64,000 bases of DNA from Tolypeutes matacus. Lineage: Eukaryota; Chordata; Mammalia; Cingulata; Chlamyphoridae. The DNA is taken from positions 2,039,590 through 2,103,589 of the forward strand of contig JAKSZT010054583.1 in assembly GCA_026826555.1 (NCBI GenBank), read 5' to 3'. The translations under genes were made by a program, and so were the position numbers. Shown piece after piece: positions 11,632-23,004 of this stretch. The first letter of the stretch is position 1. Each line of letters opens with the position of its first letter. Below the pieces are notes generated by a model, which was given only the letters and a program-made list of their open reading frames with translations, had not been told where the DNA came from and did not search any database.

Positions 11632-11735
11632 AAAGAAAGAGAGAGAGAGAAAGAGAGAGAAAGGAAGGAAGAAGGAAGGAAGGAAGGTAGGGGGAAGGGA
11701 AAGGAAGGGAAGAGAAGAGAGGAGAAGGAAAGATA
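11632..11735. repeat. Purine-rich (GAAA/GGAA)n tract
   Basis: About 100 bases of almost pure A and G on the plus strand (GAAAGAAAGA, GAGAGA, GGAAGGAAGG units), inside the 3'UTR of the LINE element. The minus-strand open frame at 11595-11951 is its translated shadow. Confidence 0.9.
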
Positions 11736-12149
11736 AATGTGGCAAAAAGTTAAAATTGGTGGATCTGGGTATTTGGGGAGGAGGTAAGTATATATTGGAG
11801 ATCTCTGAATGGTGTTTGCATTATTTTTGTAACTTTCCTGTAAGTTTGAACATATTCCAAAATAGAAAGTTAAATATATGTATATATTTTTAATCTTTTC
11901 CCTTTCATGATTGTCTAAAATCGACCGGCCAAAGAGCTGATTTTTCAACAACTCAGTGGTAGCTAATTCTCATTAATTTCAAGACGTGGTGTTTTAGATT
12001 CTATGAAAAATGAGCAATTGCTAATAACTGAAATTGTGTCCTTCTCTAGAAGGAGAAGGATAAGTGAACAATGAGAAGCAAAAACATTCTTTTTTATTTC
12101 TTCATTTACTTAATAATATTATGGTCATTTAAAAAATTTCTATTCTTCC

Positions 12150-12900
12150 AGCAGTTCCACTTCTAGCAGTAAATCTTAAGGAAACAATTAGATACATGCA
12201 AAAAGATTTATATACAGGATATTTAGAGAATTATTCATAATATTAAAATATAAGAAGTACCTTGAAGATTCAACAAGATAGAACTGGTTAAAATTGGTTA
12301 AATAATAATATTCAATTAACAGTAAATTATGCAGCTATTAAAATCATGCTATAGATCAGTTCTGTCCCAAAAAGATAGAGCCCCAGTGATATAGGTAATT
12401 TAAAATTTTCTAGTAAACATTCAAAAAAGTAAAAAGAAATAAGTAAAATTAATTTTACTAATATATTTTATTTAACCCAACATATCTAAAATATTTCAAC
12501 AATCAATATAAAAATTATTAAGAGATATTTTACTTTTTTTGTATTGTCTTTAAAATCTGATGTGTTTTTTATACTTACAGCATATCTCAATTCAGACAAG
12601 CCATCATTCAAGTGCTCAGTAGCCACGGTGGTAGTGGCAACAGTATTGAACAGAGCCAATATTTGGACCTAGAAAATAATTAATACTATATTAAAATTTA
12701 AAAACAGATTGTATCACTTATATATAGTAGGCTTCTAATTGTATGCTCTAAAATTCATGAATGGGAAGAAAACACATAGAGGGGTATATATCAAAATGTT
12801 TACAGTTTATTCTAGGGAGGGGGATTATGGCTGTTTTTCTTACTTTCTTTTCTCTTTCCTGTATTTGCTAAATGCTTCACGATAAATCTATATTATTTTG
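12150..12900 (+). mobile_element. L1M 3' fragment, split by a DNA transposon
   Basis: The left part (12150-12355) has CAGCAGTTCCACTTCTAGCA, TTTATATACAGGATAT and TTAAAATCATGCTATAG, all known from the L1M ORF2/3'UTR junction. The right part (about 12740-12900) has GGGATTATGGCTGTTTTTCT and CCTGTATTTGCTAAATG, the usual continuation. The element is interrupted at 12356-12660. Confidence 0.6.
12356..12660 (+). mobile_element. Nonautonomous DNA transposon (MITE), hAT-like
   Basis: The ends TCAGTTCTGTCCCAAAAAG and GTATTGAACAGAGCCAA resemble the inverted termini CAGCACTGTCCAATA / TATTGGACAG of a common mammalian MITE. Inside are TAATATATTTTATTTAACCC, ACTTACAGCATATCTCAATT and GTGCTCAGTAGCCAC in the expected order. 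The exact family name is not assigned. Confidence 0.6.
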
Positions 12901-13639
12901 AAGTTAGTGAACAACTGTGTTATCTAACATTTTCCAATTAACACTGATTTGCTTTATGATAACCTCAGACACTGAAATCTTTCTAAAGCTCTGATTCCTG
13001 AAAAGTGACTATACTTATCTTTTTTTTTTTGTATTTCATATTAGTGAATACTAATTTCATTGTTCATGAAGAATAATTCACTTCTATAAACAAGACTTGG
13101 AGTTTGAGCATGAGCCCTAACATTTGCCCCTTGTGTAATTATAGTATAAGAACTGTGGGTAAATTATTTCATTGCCTGTTAAATAACCTTTGGTGGGTCT
13201 AGATAACAATCATAAATAGCCATTATTTATGAAGATTCCATTCAAAGTCCTTAGGGAATTGTATAATAATATGCAATGTGACTGCCAGCTCCTTGTACCT
13301 ACTGCCCCCCCACATGCAAAAAGAGAGAATACATAAAATTGACAAAGATGCTAAATATAGACAAAAACCCCTTTGAAAGAGTGAGACTGAAATGAAATAA
13401 ACATCACATTCATGTCATCTGCTTCGCATAGGAGAGATCTTATTCTGCTCACTCTCTTTACCCTGTTGTGCCCATCCCCCTCCCAAAGGGCTCTTAGGAC
13501 CAAATTCAACCTTCTCTTCAACCTTCTCTCTCAATATTCCCCACCACTATCTCTGCACTCTGCTTAGTTATTCTGTCATTTCTTATTGTATCCTCAACAA
13601 AGTTCCTGTGACCTCTAAGTTGGTCCAAAAATATAGAAT

Positions 13640-13870
13640 ATTCATTTATTTTATTGAGAAATATTTGCTGAACTCCTACTTTCTACATTCCAGGAACAGT
13701 GTGAGGTGTTAGGCATAGAGTGAGGTTTATGACCCATAGAAGAAATAGGTGCAGAAACTCAAAAATACACAGATAATTACAGATAGTGGTAAGTGTAATA
13801 AAGGAAGAGGGTGGTATGAAAGAGAGTAACAGACTTGGGGTTAGGCGGAGAGTCACGGAAGGTTCTCCAT
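13640..13870 (-). mobile_element. L2 LINE fragment, antisense
   Basis: TTATTTTATTGAGAAATATT, GCTGAACTCCTACTTTCTA and GATAGTGGTAAGTGTAATAA follow the antisense L2 3' end in order. Confidence 0.6.
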
Positions 13871-14105
13871 TGACAGTGGACAAACTCCATTGACAGTGAA
13901 ACCTGATGAATGAGAGATAGCCAGTCAGAGTTGCAGAAGCATCTTCCTAGCAGGGGTGTCTGTACCCGCCCCAGCTGATTGGAGCTTGGGTAAACTCAAG
14001 AAGTGCAGGCCAGTGTTAGCTGGACTGTAGTGAGGGAGGAGAAGAATGCTGGCAGCAGGAGCACAGGGGATGGGCAGCACCTGTTTAAATGTGAGCTGTG
14101 GCTTT

Positions 14106-14229
14106 AAAATTATTTATTTATTTATTATTATTATTTTTTAATTTAGTTTAGGAGGCACCGGGGATTGAAGCCGGGACCTCTTACATGGGAAAGCAGGTGC
14201 TCAACCACTGAGCCACACCCACTCCCCCC
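14106..14229 (-). mobile_element. DAS-like SINE (monomer)
   Basis: The tail (TTTATTTATTATTATT) comes first, then the minus-strand head GTGTGGCTCAGTGGTTGAGC. The target-site duplication GAGCTGTGGCTTT is at 14093-14105 and 14230-14242. Box B is degraded. Confidence 0.9.
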
Positions 14230-14739
14230 GAGCTGTGGCTTTTATTACTGTTATTAACAATAGCCGCACATGCTAAGGAGTTTATACAGGGTGATTAATT
14301 CCTCACAGCAGATCACTGAGGGAGGTGTTACTATTTCTAATAGTTGTGTAGGTGCCACAACTTGTAAGAGGCCTAGCAGGGGTGTGCTGTCTCTAGAGCC
14401 AGCACTCTCCTCTCTTTGGTAGACTGCCTCTCCTTCCAAGTTTTACAGCCTGATGCGAATTGTCCCCACAGCTGTGGGGGAAAGGAGGAGATTTCTGAAA
14501 GGGAGTATTTGGAAAAAAACAAAGAAACAGAGATTTATGTTCTAGAAGGATACTACTACCTCGGGGACACTTAGTACCAAATTCACTCACGTCAAAATCA
14601 TGGAGGAAAAGACAAAGAAGCACATATAGCATACTGTAGAAGATATCTAAGGGGTATTTTGTTTGTGTCATCTTCCTGTCATCCATTTTCCTTTTTTTAT
14701 GGTTAAAGACATTTTTTCTTTGGAAAACTATGGTTTATC

Positions 14740-15220
14740 CACTCTCAGTCTATGGTAGTTTTGGTGGGGCAGACATCACACATGGATTTAAGGTTGAACA
14801 CATGACCCTTCAGTTCTATGAAACTGGAACATTCCATTCCTGTGACCAATGACTGGTTCAGAGATGGCATATGACTGAAGCCAGGCCACTGCACTCAATC
14901 CTAAAACTTTCCCGAATTCCTGAAAGTGATGTGCTTGCTTTCTCTGGCGTTGCTAAGCCAATAGAATGCAAGCCTGTAGTTGCTAGGCTCACACTTGCCT
15001 CCATGTTGGGTGAGACTGCCTGAGAATGAAGCCAGTACAAGAGAAAGACAGGTCTAGAGATGAAGAGAGGGAGTCCTTCTGAATCATGGAGCACATGGAT
15101 TCAACCACACTAGAAGCAAGTTTTACCCCCCGGACTTCTCAGCTAAATGAGCCAATAAAACACCCCTTTTTAGGGCAAGCCATTTTGAATTAGATCTTTC
15201 AACCAAATGAGCCCTGGTGT
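14740..15220 (+). mobile_element. Old LTR/MER-like repeat, family not assigned
   Basis: CACATGACCC, CATATGACTGAAGCCAGGCC, and near the right end GAGCCAATAAAACACCCC followed by AAGCCATTTTGAATT recall a widespread mammalian repeat whose 3' end carries an AATAAA signal. No termini or duplications are found, so this is tentative. Confidence 0.3.
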
Positions 15221-15229
15221 GGATAAAAT

Positions 15230-16455
15230 CGGAGCAGACAATAGCTATGAGGGTTAAGGTAAGGCCAGTAAAGTGCTGGGGCAGGAAAATGATGATGAAC
15301 CATTCCCTTTCCCCTTTGGAGTTTACTGGGTACATGAGAGGACAGAGGAAGGAAGCAGAGGCTAGTGGACCTGTGTGATAATTTACCTACAAACTGAACA
15401 CAGCACATTAAATGTAACACCCAAACAGAAAAGTTTTGGTTCCCTGGTCTAGACAGAGATATCCTCCACTGAGCGGTAGAAAGGATATGGGAACTAATTG
15501 TACTTGACTATTTTAAAATGAGTTATAAATTTTAGTAGAGCATACACACTTAAACTAATTTAAGAAATAGCTGAGAAAAAAGATATAATGTATATATGAT
15601 AGCTGAAGGAATTCTAAATAGTTTCTTGAAAATACAAACAAACATCAAAGTTCTATCTTAAAATTAGAAAATGATGAAAATATTTACAAAAATAATACCA
15701 TCAGAAATTTTATCTGTGTCATTCTGGTACTGGACCTTACATCCTACTCTGAAAATAGAGAACAATCTTTTTTAACAGGACAGCTGAAAGCTGTCTTGGT
15801 ATGAAGAGGGAAACTCTATAATTCTTATAACAGCTTTCCATCAGCAATTCTCATTTTCTAGGAATCTCAATAATTAGTATTTGTAGTCAATTATTAATTA
15901 AGAACTGTGTAGTTAAGTTAAGGTCAAGCATTTTGTATTTTAAAAAGTCCATCTTTATGCATTAAAATTTTAAAGGAACAAGAGTCCTTTGTGCCTTCTT
16001 AAATGTATTCCTTCCAAAGCAACAAGGAAAAAGTTTTATTAATGCACAAGACTAAAAGAAATGTTAAGTATGCTAGGGTTCTGGTTTTGCTTTTGAACTA
16101 CAGAGTAAGTTAAAGAAGCAGTGGAACAGAGCCTTTTAATTACAACCCAATGTGCTAGAGAAGATTATTTGATATCTTGAAGAAAATCAACTGTGAATAA
16201 TGTAACATAAAATCATTCCAGCTAGTGAAGTTTGTCCAGGATTATATTGTGTCTACATCATTGTTTGTCCCTGGTTTGAAGATCTCGTTTGACACATTAA
16301 AAGATGGAACTTGTTTCAAGAGTTTATCAGTAGTTTTATGTATGCTACGTAACCTAAGCCAATGAAACAGTTTGCTCTAAAATTCCTCAAACTCCCACTT
16401 TACTTTGGGGAGGATAACTAAATTGCAGCATTTTCCCCCCAAGGAAGAGTAAACC
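15230..16455. other. Unannotated DNA
   Basis: AT-rich sequence without a recognised gene or repeat. The open frames at 15123-15420 (minus strand) show no protein family features. Confidence 0.4.
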
Positions 16456-16459
16456 CCCC

Positions 16460-17165
16460 GACAGAAAGACGGTAGCAGTATAAAGATTAAAAGCTTGAGG
16501 GAAACGGATGTGGCTCAAGCAACTGGGCTCTTGTCTACCATATGGGAGGTCCAGGGTTCGATTCCCGGGGCCTCCTGGTGAAAGGCAAGCTGACCTGTGT
16601 GGAGTGCTGGCCCACACAGAAAGCTGGTGCAGCAAGATGATGCAACAAAAAGAGACACAGAGGAGAGACAATAAGAGATGCAGCAGACCAGGGAGCTGAG
16701 GTGGCACAAGAGATTGAGCGCCTCTCTCCCACTCCGGAAGGTCCCAGGATCAGTTCCCAGTGCTACCTAAAGAGAAGACAAGCAGACACAAGAACACAGA
16801 GAGCAGATAGAGAACACAAAAAACAAAACAAAACAAACAAACAAACAAAAAACACCCCACAAAAAACCTAGGGAGAGGGGAGAGAAATAAATAAATATTT
16901 AAAAAAAAAAAAAAAAAGATTAAGAGCTTGGTCTGGAGTCACTGCCTGGATAGCAATTCTCTGCTCAGCCTCCTCATTATGTTGACCTTGGAAAAACTAG
17001 TCACCTCTTTAAGCCTCGGGTTCTTCATCTGTAAAATGGAAATGGAAGTAGGGCTGCTGCGAGGGTCAAATGCAGCACTGACCATATGGCTTTTAGCACA
17101 GTAAACAAGCTTGTAGTACACAGTAAGCTTTAACTGAATGTAAGCTATTTTTGTAAGAGCTGAAA
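16460..17165 (+). mobile_element. MIR SINE, split by a DAS SINE
   Basis: MIR wording starts at about 16470 (ACGGTAGCAGTATAAAGATT) and resumes after the insertion with GAGCTTGGTCTGGAGTCA, TGACCTTGGAAAAACTAGTC, TTCTTCATCTGTAAAATGGA and CTGCGAGGGTCAAATG. The minus-strand open frame at 16939-17196 is a shadow. Confidence 0.75.
16498..16914 (+). mobile_element. DAS-like SINE (dimer)
   Basis: The left tRNA-like unit has GTGGCTCAAGCAACTGGGC and GGTTCGATTCC. A linker follows (GATGATGCAACAAAAAGAGA). The right unit has GAGGTGGCACAAGAGATTG and GGATCAGTTCC. The tail is (AAAC)n and AAATAAATA. The target-site duplication is AAAGATTAAAAGCTTG (16482-16497) and AAAGATTAAGAGCTTG (16915-16930). Confidence 0.92.
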
Positions 17166-17169
17166 GAGA

Positions 17170-17930
17170 GTTATCGTAGCTCAGTGACCATGACATATTT
17201 TCCTCTATCCCTCGCTTTGTATTTGTATTTTAAAACCTTTCCTTAAAACATGCAAAAAATATCTATTTATAAGAGGAATAAAAGAGGTATTTGAGGTTTT
17301 GTTTTTTAAAAATAGGTATGCTACCTGCACACCTGGAATTGCTCTATATCTCCCATTTGGAGATAAAATGATTAGAAGACACTGAAGTGCAATTTCAAGA
17401 AATATATTAGTATCCAAATATAGTCAGTGACAGAAGATGTGCTCTTCTAGAACATTTTAGTGATGGGGTTGTTGAAGTGAGGCCAGGTTAGCACAGAGTA
17501 AAGCTGGAAATTACATGTATAATTTAGATTATTCTATTCTATTAGGATATGACTTATTCAGGTCACAAAGAGGATTGTTTTTGTCCTTAATTATTTAGCG
17601 TGTTGTTGCCAATACAAGAACTATGCCATCCCCCTCTCTTCTTATTGAGTGCGGAAAAATGACTGAGGTAGAGGAAAAACCCCTGTGCTCTTCGGGGACA
17701 AGAGACTGGTCCCAGAATCAACCACAAAGTCTGGTCAAACTCCCCTCATCAGCCAAAGGCTTGTTTATCGCCTTGATCAGGTGAGGAGGGATCTGCTATA
17801 TCCAGCCCCTACATCAGGTGGACCTTTCTCTGTTGATGACACTGCAGGTCACACATAGGGAATCTTCACCGTCTAGTCTAGGGTGCAGGGAGCCTGGGGC
17901 AAGGAAGAGAAACAGGCTTGAAACTTCACA
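17170..17930. other. Unannotated DNA
   Basis: No repeat or gene recognised. The GC-richer part at 17640-17900 lacks convincing exon signals. Confidence 0.4.
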
Positions 17931-17934
17931 GGCC

Positions 17935-18445
17935 TGTAGCACTTTACATGTGTTTGGCGCTTTCCACTTCGCAAAGTCATACTAGAACACAATCCTCATG
18001 AGATTTGTAGGCTTAATTTTTTTTTTTTAATTTCCTATTGTGCTTTATTTTTTAAAAATTTTAATTAAAAAACAAAAGAGATTTAGATTACATAAATGTT
18101 ACATAAAAAATATAGGGGATTCCCATATGCCCTGCTCCCCATACCACCCACATTTACCCACATTAACAAGTTCTTTCATTAGTGTGGTACATTCATTGCA
18201 ATTGATGAACACATTTTGGAGCATTGCTACTAAGCACGGATTATAGTTTACATTGTAGTTTATACTCCCTCCCACACAATTCTGTAGGTTATGGCAGGAT
18301 ATATAATGGCCTGTATCTGTCGTTGCAATGCATAGACTTAATTTTATCTTACCAAGGAAAGGAGGTTATGAGGAAAGGGGCTTGCCCAGGAAGTATCAGT
18401 AGCCTAGTAAGTAGCAGAGTCGGAAGTTCCACTTACATCATTCCA
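17935..18445 (-). mobile_element. MIR fragment, antisense, split by L1
   Basis: TAGCACTTTACATGTGTTTG and ACAATCCTCATGAGATTTGT precede the L1. CCAAGGAAAGGAGGTTATGA and AAGTAGCAGAGTCGGAAGTT follow it. Together they read as an antisense MIR. Confidence 0.5.
18021..18332 (-). mobile_element. L1 3' end, 5'-truncated, antisense
   Basis: The poly-T comes first, then TTACATAAATGTTACATAAA, AATATAGGGGATTCCCATAT and CATTAGTGTGGTACATTCAT. This is the same xenarthran L1 3'UTR as at 43767-43989. The target-site duplication is TAGGCTTAATTTT (18008-18020) and TAGACTTAATTTT (18333-18345). Confidence 0.85.
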
Positions 18446-18867
18446 AGGGCAGAGGGGAAGAAAAGAGTTGCGGAGAGGGAAGTTTTGAGGACTTGGATGT
18501 GATAATATTCCACAAAGATACAGCTCTCCCAACCTTTGGTTTTATTTCCTACATTGTGGAAGAAAGTAAGGTTGTAAAACTAGTGCTTTGGTATAATTTT
18601 TGTAGTTAATTTTTGTTCTGTCGCCTATCATGTTTCACCAATTAAAATCCTTCCCACAGCGTCCGGAATTTGGGTTGAGGCCCTGATGGAGCAAAGCGTT
18701 AAATTATAGACCTGCCTCCAGGTGCAGGGCATTTTTCTCCATGTGCCATGAAAAGATGGGGAGCTTTACCTCCTGCAGGACAGGAGAGGTTCAGGATAAG
18801 GACCAGATTCAATCTCTACACAGAACTCTAAAACCATACTAACCATCTAGCAAAACAGTTTATGTTT

Positions 18868-19060
18868 TTTTTTTTTTTAATTTTATTTTTATTCTATCAA
18901 AATATATGCATGTGTTTTCAAGAGCAAAACAGTACTAAAAGGCTTACCACAGACTCAGTACTTCCTGGGAAACGGGCAACCACTTTTAATTCTTGGAGCT
19001 ATTTCCTCTGGTATTTACCTCCACATTTCTAAATAGTATGTAGAAACTATCACTTGATTT
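18868..19060 (-). mobile_element. L1M 3'UTR fragment, antisense (tentative)
   Basis: A poly-T run is followed by GAAACGGGCAACCACTTTTA and CTGGTATTTACCTCCACATT, similar in wording to antisense L1M 3'UTRs. Weak match. Confidence 0.4.
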
Positions 19061-20440
19061 TAAAGATTTTAATCATCTCTGACTTCCTAGTATAGTAGAT
19101 GACGATTAGCAGCTTCTCCTTTTATTTGCTTTGGGGACAAAGTGGCAAAGGGCATCTCTAGAGGTCTACCTACCACCTTGATAGCAAATAGTACAAAAAA
19201 CAAATGTGTTGACCGTCACTGGATGAACAACACAGATATCCAAATGCACAAAGTATACATGGAGGAGAACGTAGGAGAAATTCTTAATCTCCCAAATTCA
19301 CATTCATTAAATTGGTTATTTGTGTCATGTTGTAGTATATCTTGTCAAACACTGAAACCCAACACAAAATCTTTTTAAAAAGACTGTCTTGCAACTTATT
19401 GAATGACCCAGTGAAAAAATTCGTGTAGCAAATATATATATATATTTTTTTTTCCAAGTAAATTCTTAATCTGTACTAAAGAAAAATAAGAGTTTAGATG
19501 TAAGAAACTAATCTTGTGTTAACACTAATAAGCAAACATGCCAGAAAAATGTACTGGAGATCTTCTGGAATGATGTAGGCTCAGAATTCAGCCCTTTGCC
19601 TTGTAGAATTTTGAAGTTTGATGACAAGCCAAAAAAAGGGTATAAAGATTATGAATACTCTAAAAAGACTCCTACCTCATTAATATGTCTCAAAACACAT
19701 TGCTTAAGGGTAAAGTTAATTGAATCACAATATACATAAATTTGAAATGGACTGTTAATCAATCACAGACAAAATTATATAGAGAGGTGGATATAAATAA
19801 AAGTTCAATGAAAACAGATTCATGCAATGGCAGGAACTTTTCACCTGATGGCATGCTGACTCTCCATACTATCCAGCTTTCAGGAATATCTGAGGCAAAA
19901 TTAATGAAAGAATGAAATATTCTTCTTCGCTTGAAGCCCTTTAAAGTGGTGAATATTCTATTTAGGACTCAAGAATTTCTCAAGCTTGACTTGGAAAAGC
20001 ATGACATTTTCTACCAAGGCTATAAAACTCTTAAATTTATTGGCTGAATTACGCAGTTTGTAGATTTTCCGTGAACTTTATTTCTATGATTTCCCCCCCA
20101 CCCTGTGTTTTCTTTCTCTGGGCTTTTCACATTTATTGCATTTCAACTATTTTGCAAGAAGGGAAAAGAAAGAGAAATCTAAACCAGTCATTTTGTTTAC
20201 TTGTTAATAGTCCTGACAAAATCTATGAGTTGTTTTAAATTAGCCTCAGATTCCAACTATCCCATGTTCTCACTATAGGCGCAGTCTAGAGTAGATATCT
20301 GCAGCTGGCATAAACCAGTACTTTCTATCCCTGTAATGTTATTATCTGCCTGATCAATCTAGCTCTTATAACACAGACTCCTTCCTTAGCAGGAAGGGCC
20401 CTTAGAGACAAGCTAGTTCAAACCTCCACTTGAGGCGTCT
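19061..20440. other. Unannotated DNA
   Basis: AT-rich with a short (AT)n at 19434-19446. No gene seen. The open frame at 19142-19378 starts at a non-ATG codon and resembles nothing known to me. Confidence 0.4.
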
Positions 20441-20449
20441 TCATGCTGG

Positions 20450-20790
20450 TATCATGAAGTGGTGTCCGGTAGAAAGAACCAGGGCTTGGGAACCAGATAG
20501 ACATCATAACCTTGTGAATGAGGTCCTTGGGCAGACGATGGGATATAATATATGCACAAAGTCAGCGGCACAATGCAGGCCTTGGGGAGGAGCTGGACTT
20601 GTCCCAGCTTTGTCTCTTCACAGCTGTGTGTCTCTGGGCAGGTTACTTATCTTCTCTAAGGCTCAGTTTTCCCATCTGTGCCTTGAAGAAGATAATACAA
20701 CTGATTCATGATATTATTTTAAGAACCGGATGGGATAAAGTACATGTGGTCAAACAGTATGCGCTAATATTATTACACCAATTCATATTA
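20450..20790 (+). mobile_element. MIR SINE
   Basis: GAACCAGGGCTTGGGAACCA at the left, then TTCACAGCTGTGTGTCTCTG, GGCAGGTTACTTATCTTCTC and AGTTTTCCCATCTGTGCCTT follow the MIR order. The plus-strand open frames at 20430-20711 and 20518-20928 are shadows. Confidence 0.65.
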
Positions 20791-20805
20791 AAAGCTAGGA
20801 ATGAG

Positions 20806-21210
20806 GGAAGTGGATGTAACTCAAGTGATTGGGTTCCTGTCTACCATATGGGAGGTCCAGGGTTTGATTCCTGGGGCCTCCTGGTGAAAGGCAAGCCGGA
20901 CCACGAGGTGAGCTGGCCAGTGCGATGAGCTGGCCTATGCAGGAGTGCTGGCCCATGTGGAGAGCTGGCGCAGAAAGATGATGCAATAAAAAGAGACACA
21001 GAGGAGAGACAATGAGAGATGCAGGACACCAGGGAGCTGAGGTGGCACAAGAGATTGAGCACCTCTCTCCCACTCCGGAAGGTCCCAGGATCAGTTCCTG
21101 GTGCTGCTTAAAGAGAAGAAAAGCAGACACAGAAGAACACACAGCGTGAGCTCAAAACAATGGTGGGGGGGGGCGGGGATAAATAAATCTTAAAAAAAAA
21201 AAAAATCCAA
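20806..21210 (+). mobile_element. DAS-like SINE (dimer)
   Basis: The left unit has GTAACTCAAGTGATTGGGTT and GGTTTGATTCC, and the right unit has GAGGTGGCACAAGAGATTG. The linker and tail match the copy at 16498. The target-site duplication is AAAGCTAGGAATGAG (20791-20805) and AAAACTAGAAATGAG (21211-21225). Confidence 0.92.
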
Positions 21211-21399
21211 AAAACTAGAAATGAGATAAACTCACTTTCAAGGCTCTCAGGTTAACAATATTATGTACCTAATAAGGGCAGCTAAGTTTATAACTGTTAA
21301 TGCTAATTTGTAAGAGAGGAAAGTCAAGACCACACATGCGTTGCATATGCAGTAGGAAAAAAAAATCCTATATCTTTAAATTCCTCCTAATAATTATTA

Positions 21400-21682
21400 T
21401 TAACACAAATATTTATTATGCAATTCCTAGGCAGCAGGCAGTATATAAGACAAAGAAGTGGAATCCAAAGACGATGATACAGGGTACTCCCATGGGGGAG
21501 ATATCAATCTAGAAGGAATATAAGGCACCCCTGCACAAAAGAATAACTACACCAGGCGGTATAAGTGGCAAATAAAGCATGCAAAGTAATACACACTGTG
21601 GAGTTCTGAGGAGTGAGGGCTGGATCATTATCAGGTCAAAGAGGAGCTGGGATTTGAACTGGGCCTTAGAGGTCAGGTTTTA
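21400..21682 (-). mobile_element. L2 LINE fragment, antisense (tentative)
   Basis: GGGAGATATCAATCTAGAAG, GGAGCTGGGATTTGAACTGG and GCCTTAGAGGTCAG are in the order of the antisense L2 pattern, but diverged. It continues past the SINE to about 21960. Confidence 0.4.
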
Positions 21683-21892
21683 TTTTTTTATTTTATTTTT
21701 TATTTTTTTATTTTTTTAAAGATTTCATTTATTTATTCATTTATCCGCCCCTTGCTGCCTGTGCTCGCCGGGCCAGCCAACCACGCCGTGCGGGCGGCGG
21801 GCCCGCCCCCACCAGGAGGCCCCGGGAACCGAACACGGGGCCTCCCATATGGCAAACGGGAGCCCCACTGATTGAGCCACAGCCGCTTCCAA
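21683..21892 (-). mobile_element. DAS-like SINE (monomer), GC-rich
   Basis: The (ATTTT)n tail comes first and CAGCCGCTTCC last. Read on the minus strand, box B is GTGTTCGGTTCCC in normal orientation. The target-site duplication AGAGGTCAGGTTTTA is at 21668-21682 and 21893-21907. The body keeps many CpGs, which suggests it is young. Confidence 0.92.
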
Positions 21893-22706
21893 AGAGGTCA
21901 GGTTTTAGAGAGAGGAGAGGACAACGCCATCATCATTTCAGATGGAAAGAATGTGCTGTCTTGTCCAATCTCCATATCCAATCTAAACTAGTGATAAAGG
22001 TACAAATCTAAGTCTCAGACAGTTCTGTGATTTGGCATAAGGAGAAGGGTGAGAACTTGCATGGCTTCTGGCTTTCCAGATAAAAGCTGCCTCTCCCCAA
22101 AGGAAGCTCACTAATGGCATTTGTGGTCATATTAACGAATAATCTGTCCCCTCCTCCCCGTTTCTTATTTGTGAGTGTTATCAGGCATGTGGGGTGACAG
22201 CTATGCCACTGAAGTTTGGTCAGAGTGTAAGAACATACATTACACAAGCAAGAATCACATGGAAGGGAGCTCGTGCGAATACAAAGTAGAAAGTTCGATG
22301 AAGAAAAACCAGGGCCAAAGAAAGGTTAAAGTGCTTATCTGTTGTTACTAAGTTTATCTTGACATAATTTCATGAGTCATTTGCAGAGTTCGAAGGTGAG
22401 GGCTTTTTATGACCACATCTCTCCTTCATGCTCCAGGACCAAGTAACTGCCCCCCCCCAGGGACCATCTCTACCTACATGACTTTCAAAGGATCACCTTG
22501 CTCCTCCTTCCTCATTCCCTATCTCAGAGAATGTGCCCCTCCTGCCCCAGCAGGTGCCTAAACAGAAACTTAAAAGTCCACCATAGACTCTTCTTTCTCT
22601 TCTTTAGAGCTTGCAGTAGACTGCTCACTTATCTCCCCAGTCTGGTCTCATCTTCTCTAGTCTATTTCCTAGCCATCACAAAGCATCACCCACAGGATAA
22701 GATCTT

Positions 22707-22886
22707 TTTTTTTTTTTTCAAAGATTTTAATTTATTTATTCATTTACCCCCCCCCCCCTTGCTGCTTGTGCTCGCTTAACCACGCCGTGCGGGCAGGCTT
22801 GCCTTCACCAGGAGGCCCCAGGAACCGAACCCGGGGCCTCCCGTATGGTAAACGGGAGCCCTACTGATTGAGCCACAGCCGCTTCC
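22707..22886 (-). mobile_element. DAS-like SINE (monomer), GC-rich
   Basis: The target-site duplication CACAGGATAAGATCTT is perfect over 16 bases (22691-22706 and 22887-22902), which suggests a recent insertion. Box B is in the normal orientation (GGTTCGGTTCC on the minus strand). A pure C run lies in the tail region (about 22747-22758). Confidence 0.93.
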
Positions 22887-23004
22887 CACAGGATAAGATC
22901 TTAACTCCTCCTTAGAAAGGTATAAAATTGCATCATTATTTGGCCCCAGACTGCCAGTCTGATCTGAGCTTCCTGAGCTTCCAACCCCCTTCTCTCTCCC
23001 TTTT

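Larger units (their letters stand above)
9000..11877 (+). mobile_element. HAL1-like (half-L1) element: 5'UTR, ORF1 and 3'UTR, no ORF2
   Basis: From left to right: a GC-richer leader (about 9000-9760, with a CT-rich insert at 9500-9560); a decayed L1 ORF1 (about 9790-10770); then L1/HAL1-type 3' sequence. The 3' part includes TTTGGTTTATAACTCCAC, GAGGCAAATGCATAAAATGT and CCCATGGTAACTACAAAGAA, with the terminal TTCCTGTAAGTTTGAACATA and ATTCCAAAATAGAAAGTTAA at about 11835-11870. I see no endonuclease or reverse-transcriptase sequence between ORF1 and the 3'UTR. That is the definition of HAL1, although an L1 with an ORF2 deletion would look the same. A minus-strand SINE splits the ORF1 part, and a purine microsatellite sits in the 3'UTR. 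Confidence 0.65.

Noticed and set aside
11595..11951. 118-codon minus-strand open frame rich in Ser, Phe, Pro and Leu
   Set aside because: Translation of the purine-rich microsatellite in a LINE 3'UTR.
16508..16732. Possible tRNA gene
   Set aside because: Box A and box B belong to a SINE with linker, second unit, A-tail and target-site duplications. No full cloverleaf with an intact acceptor stem.
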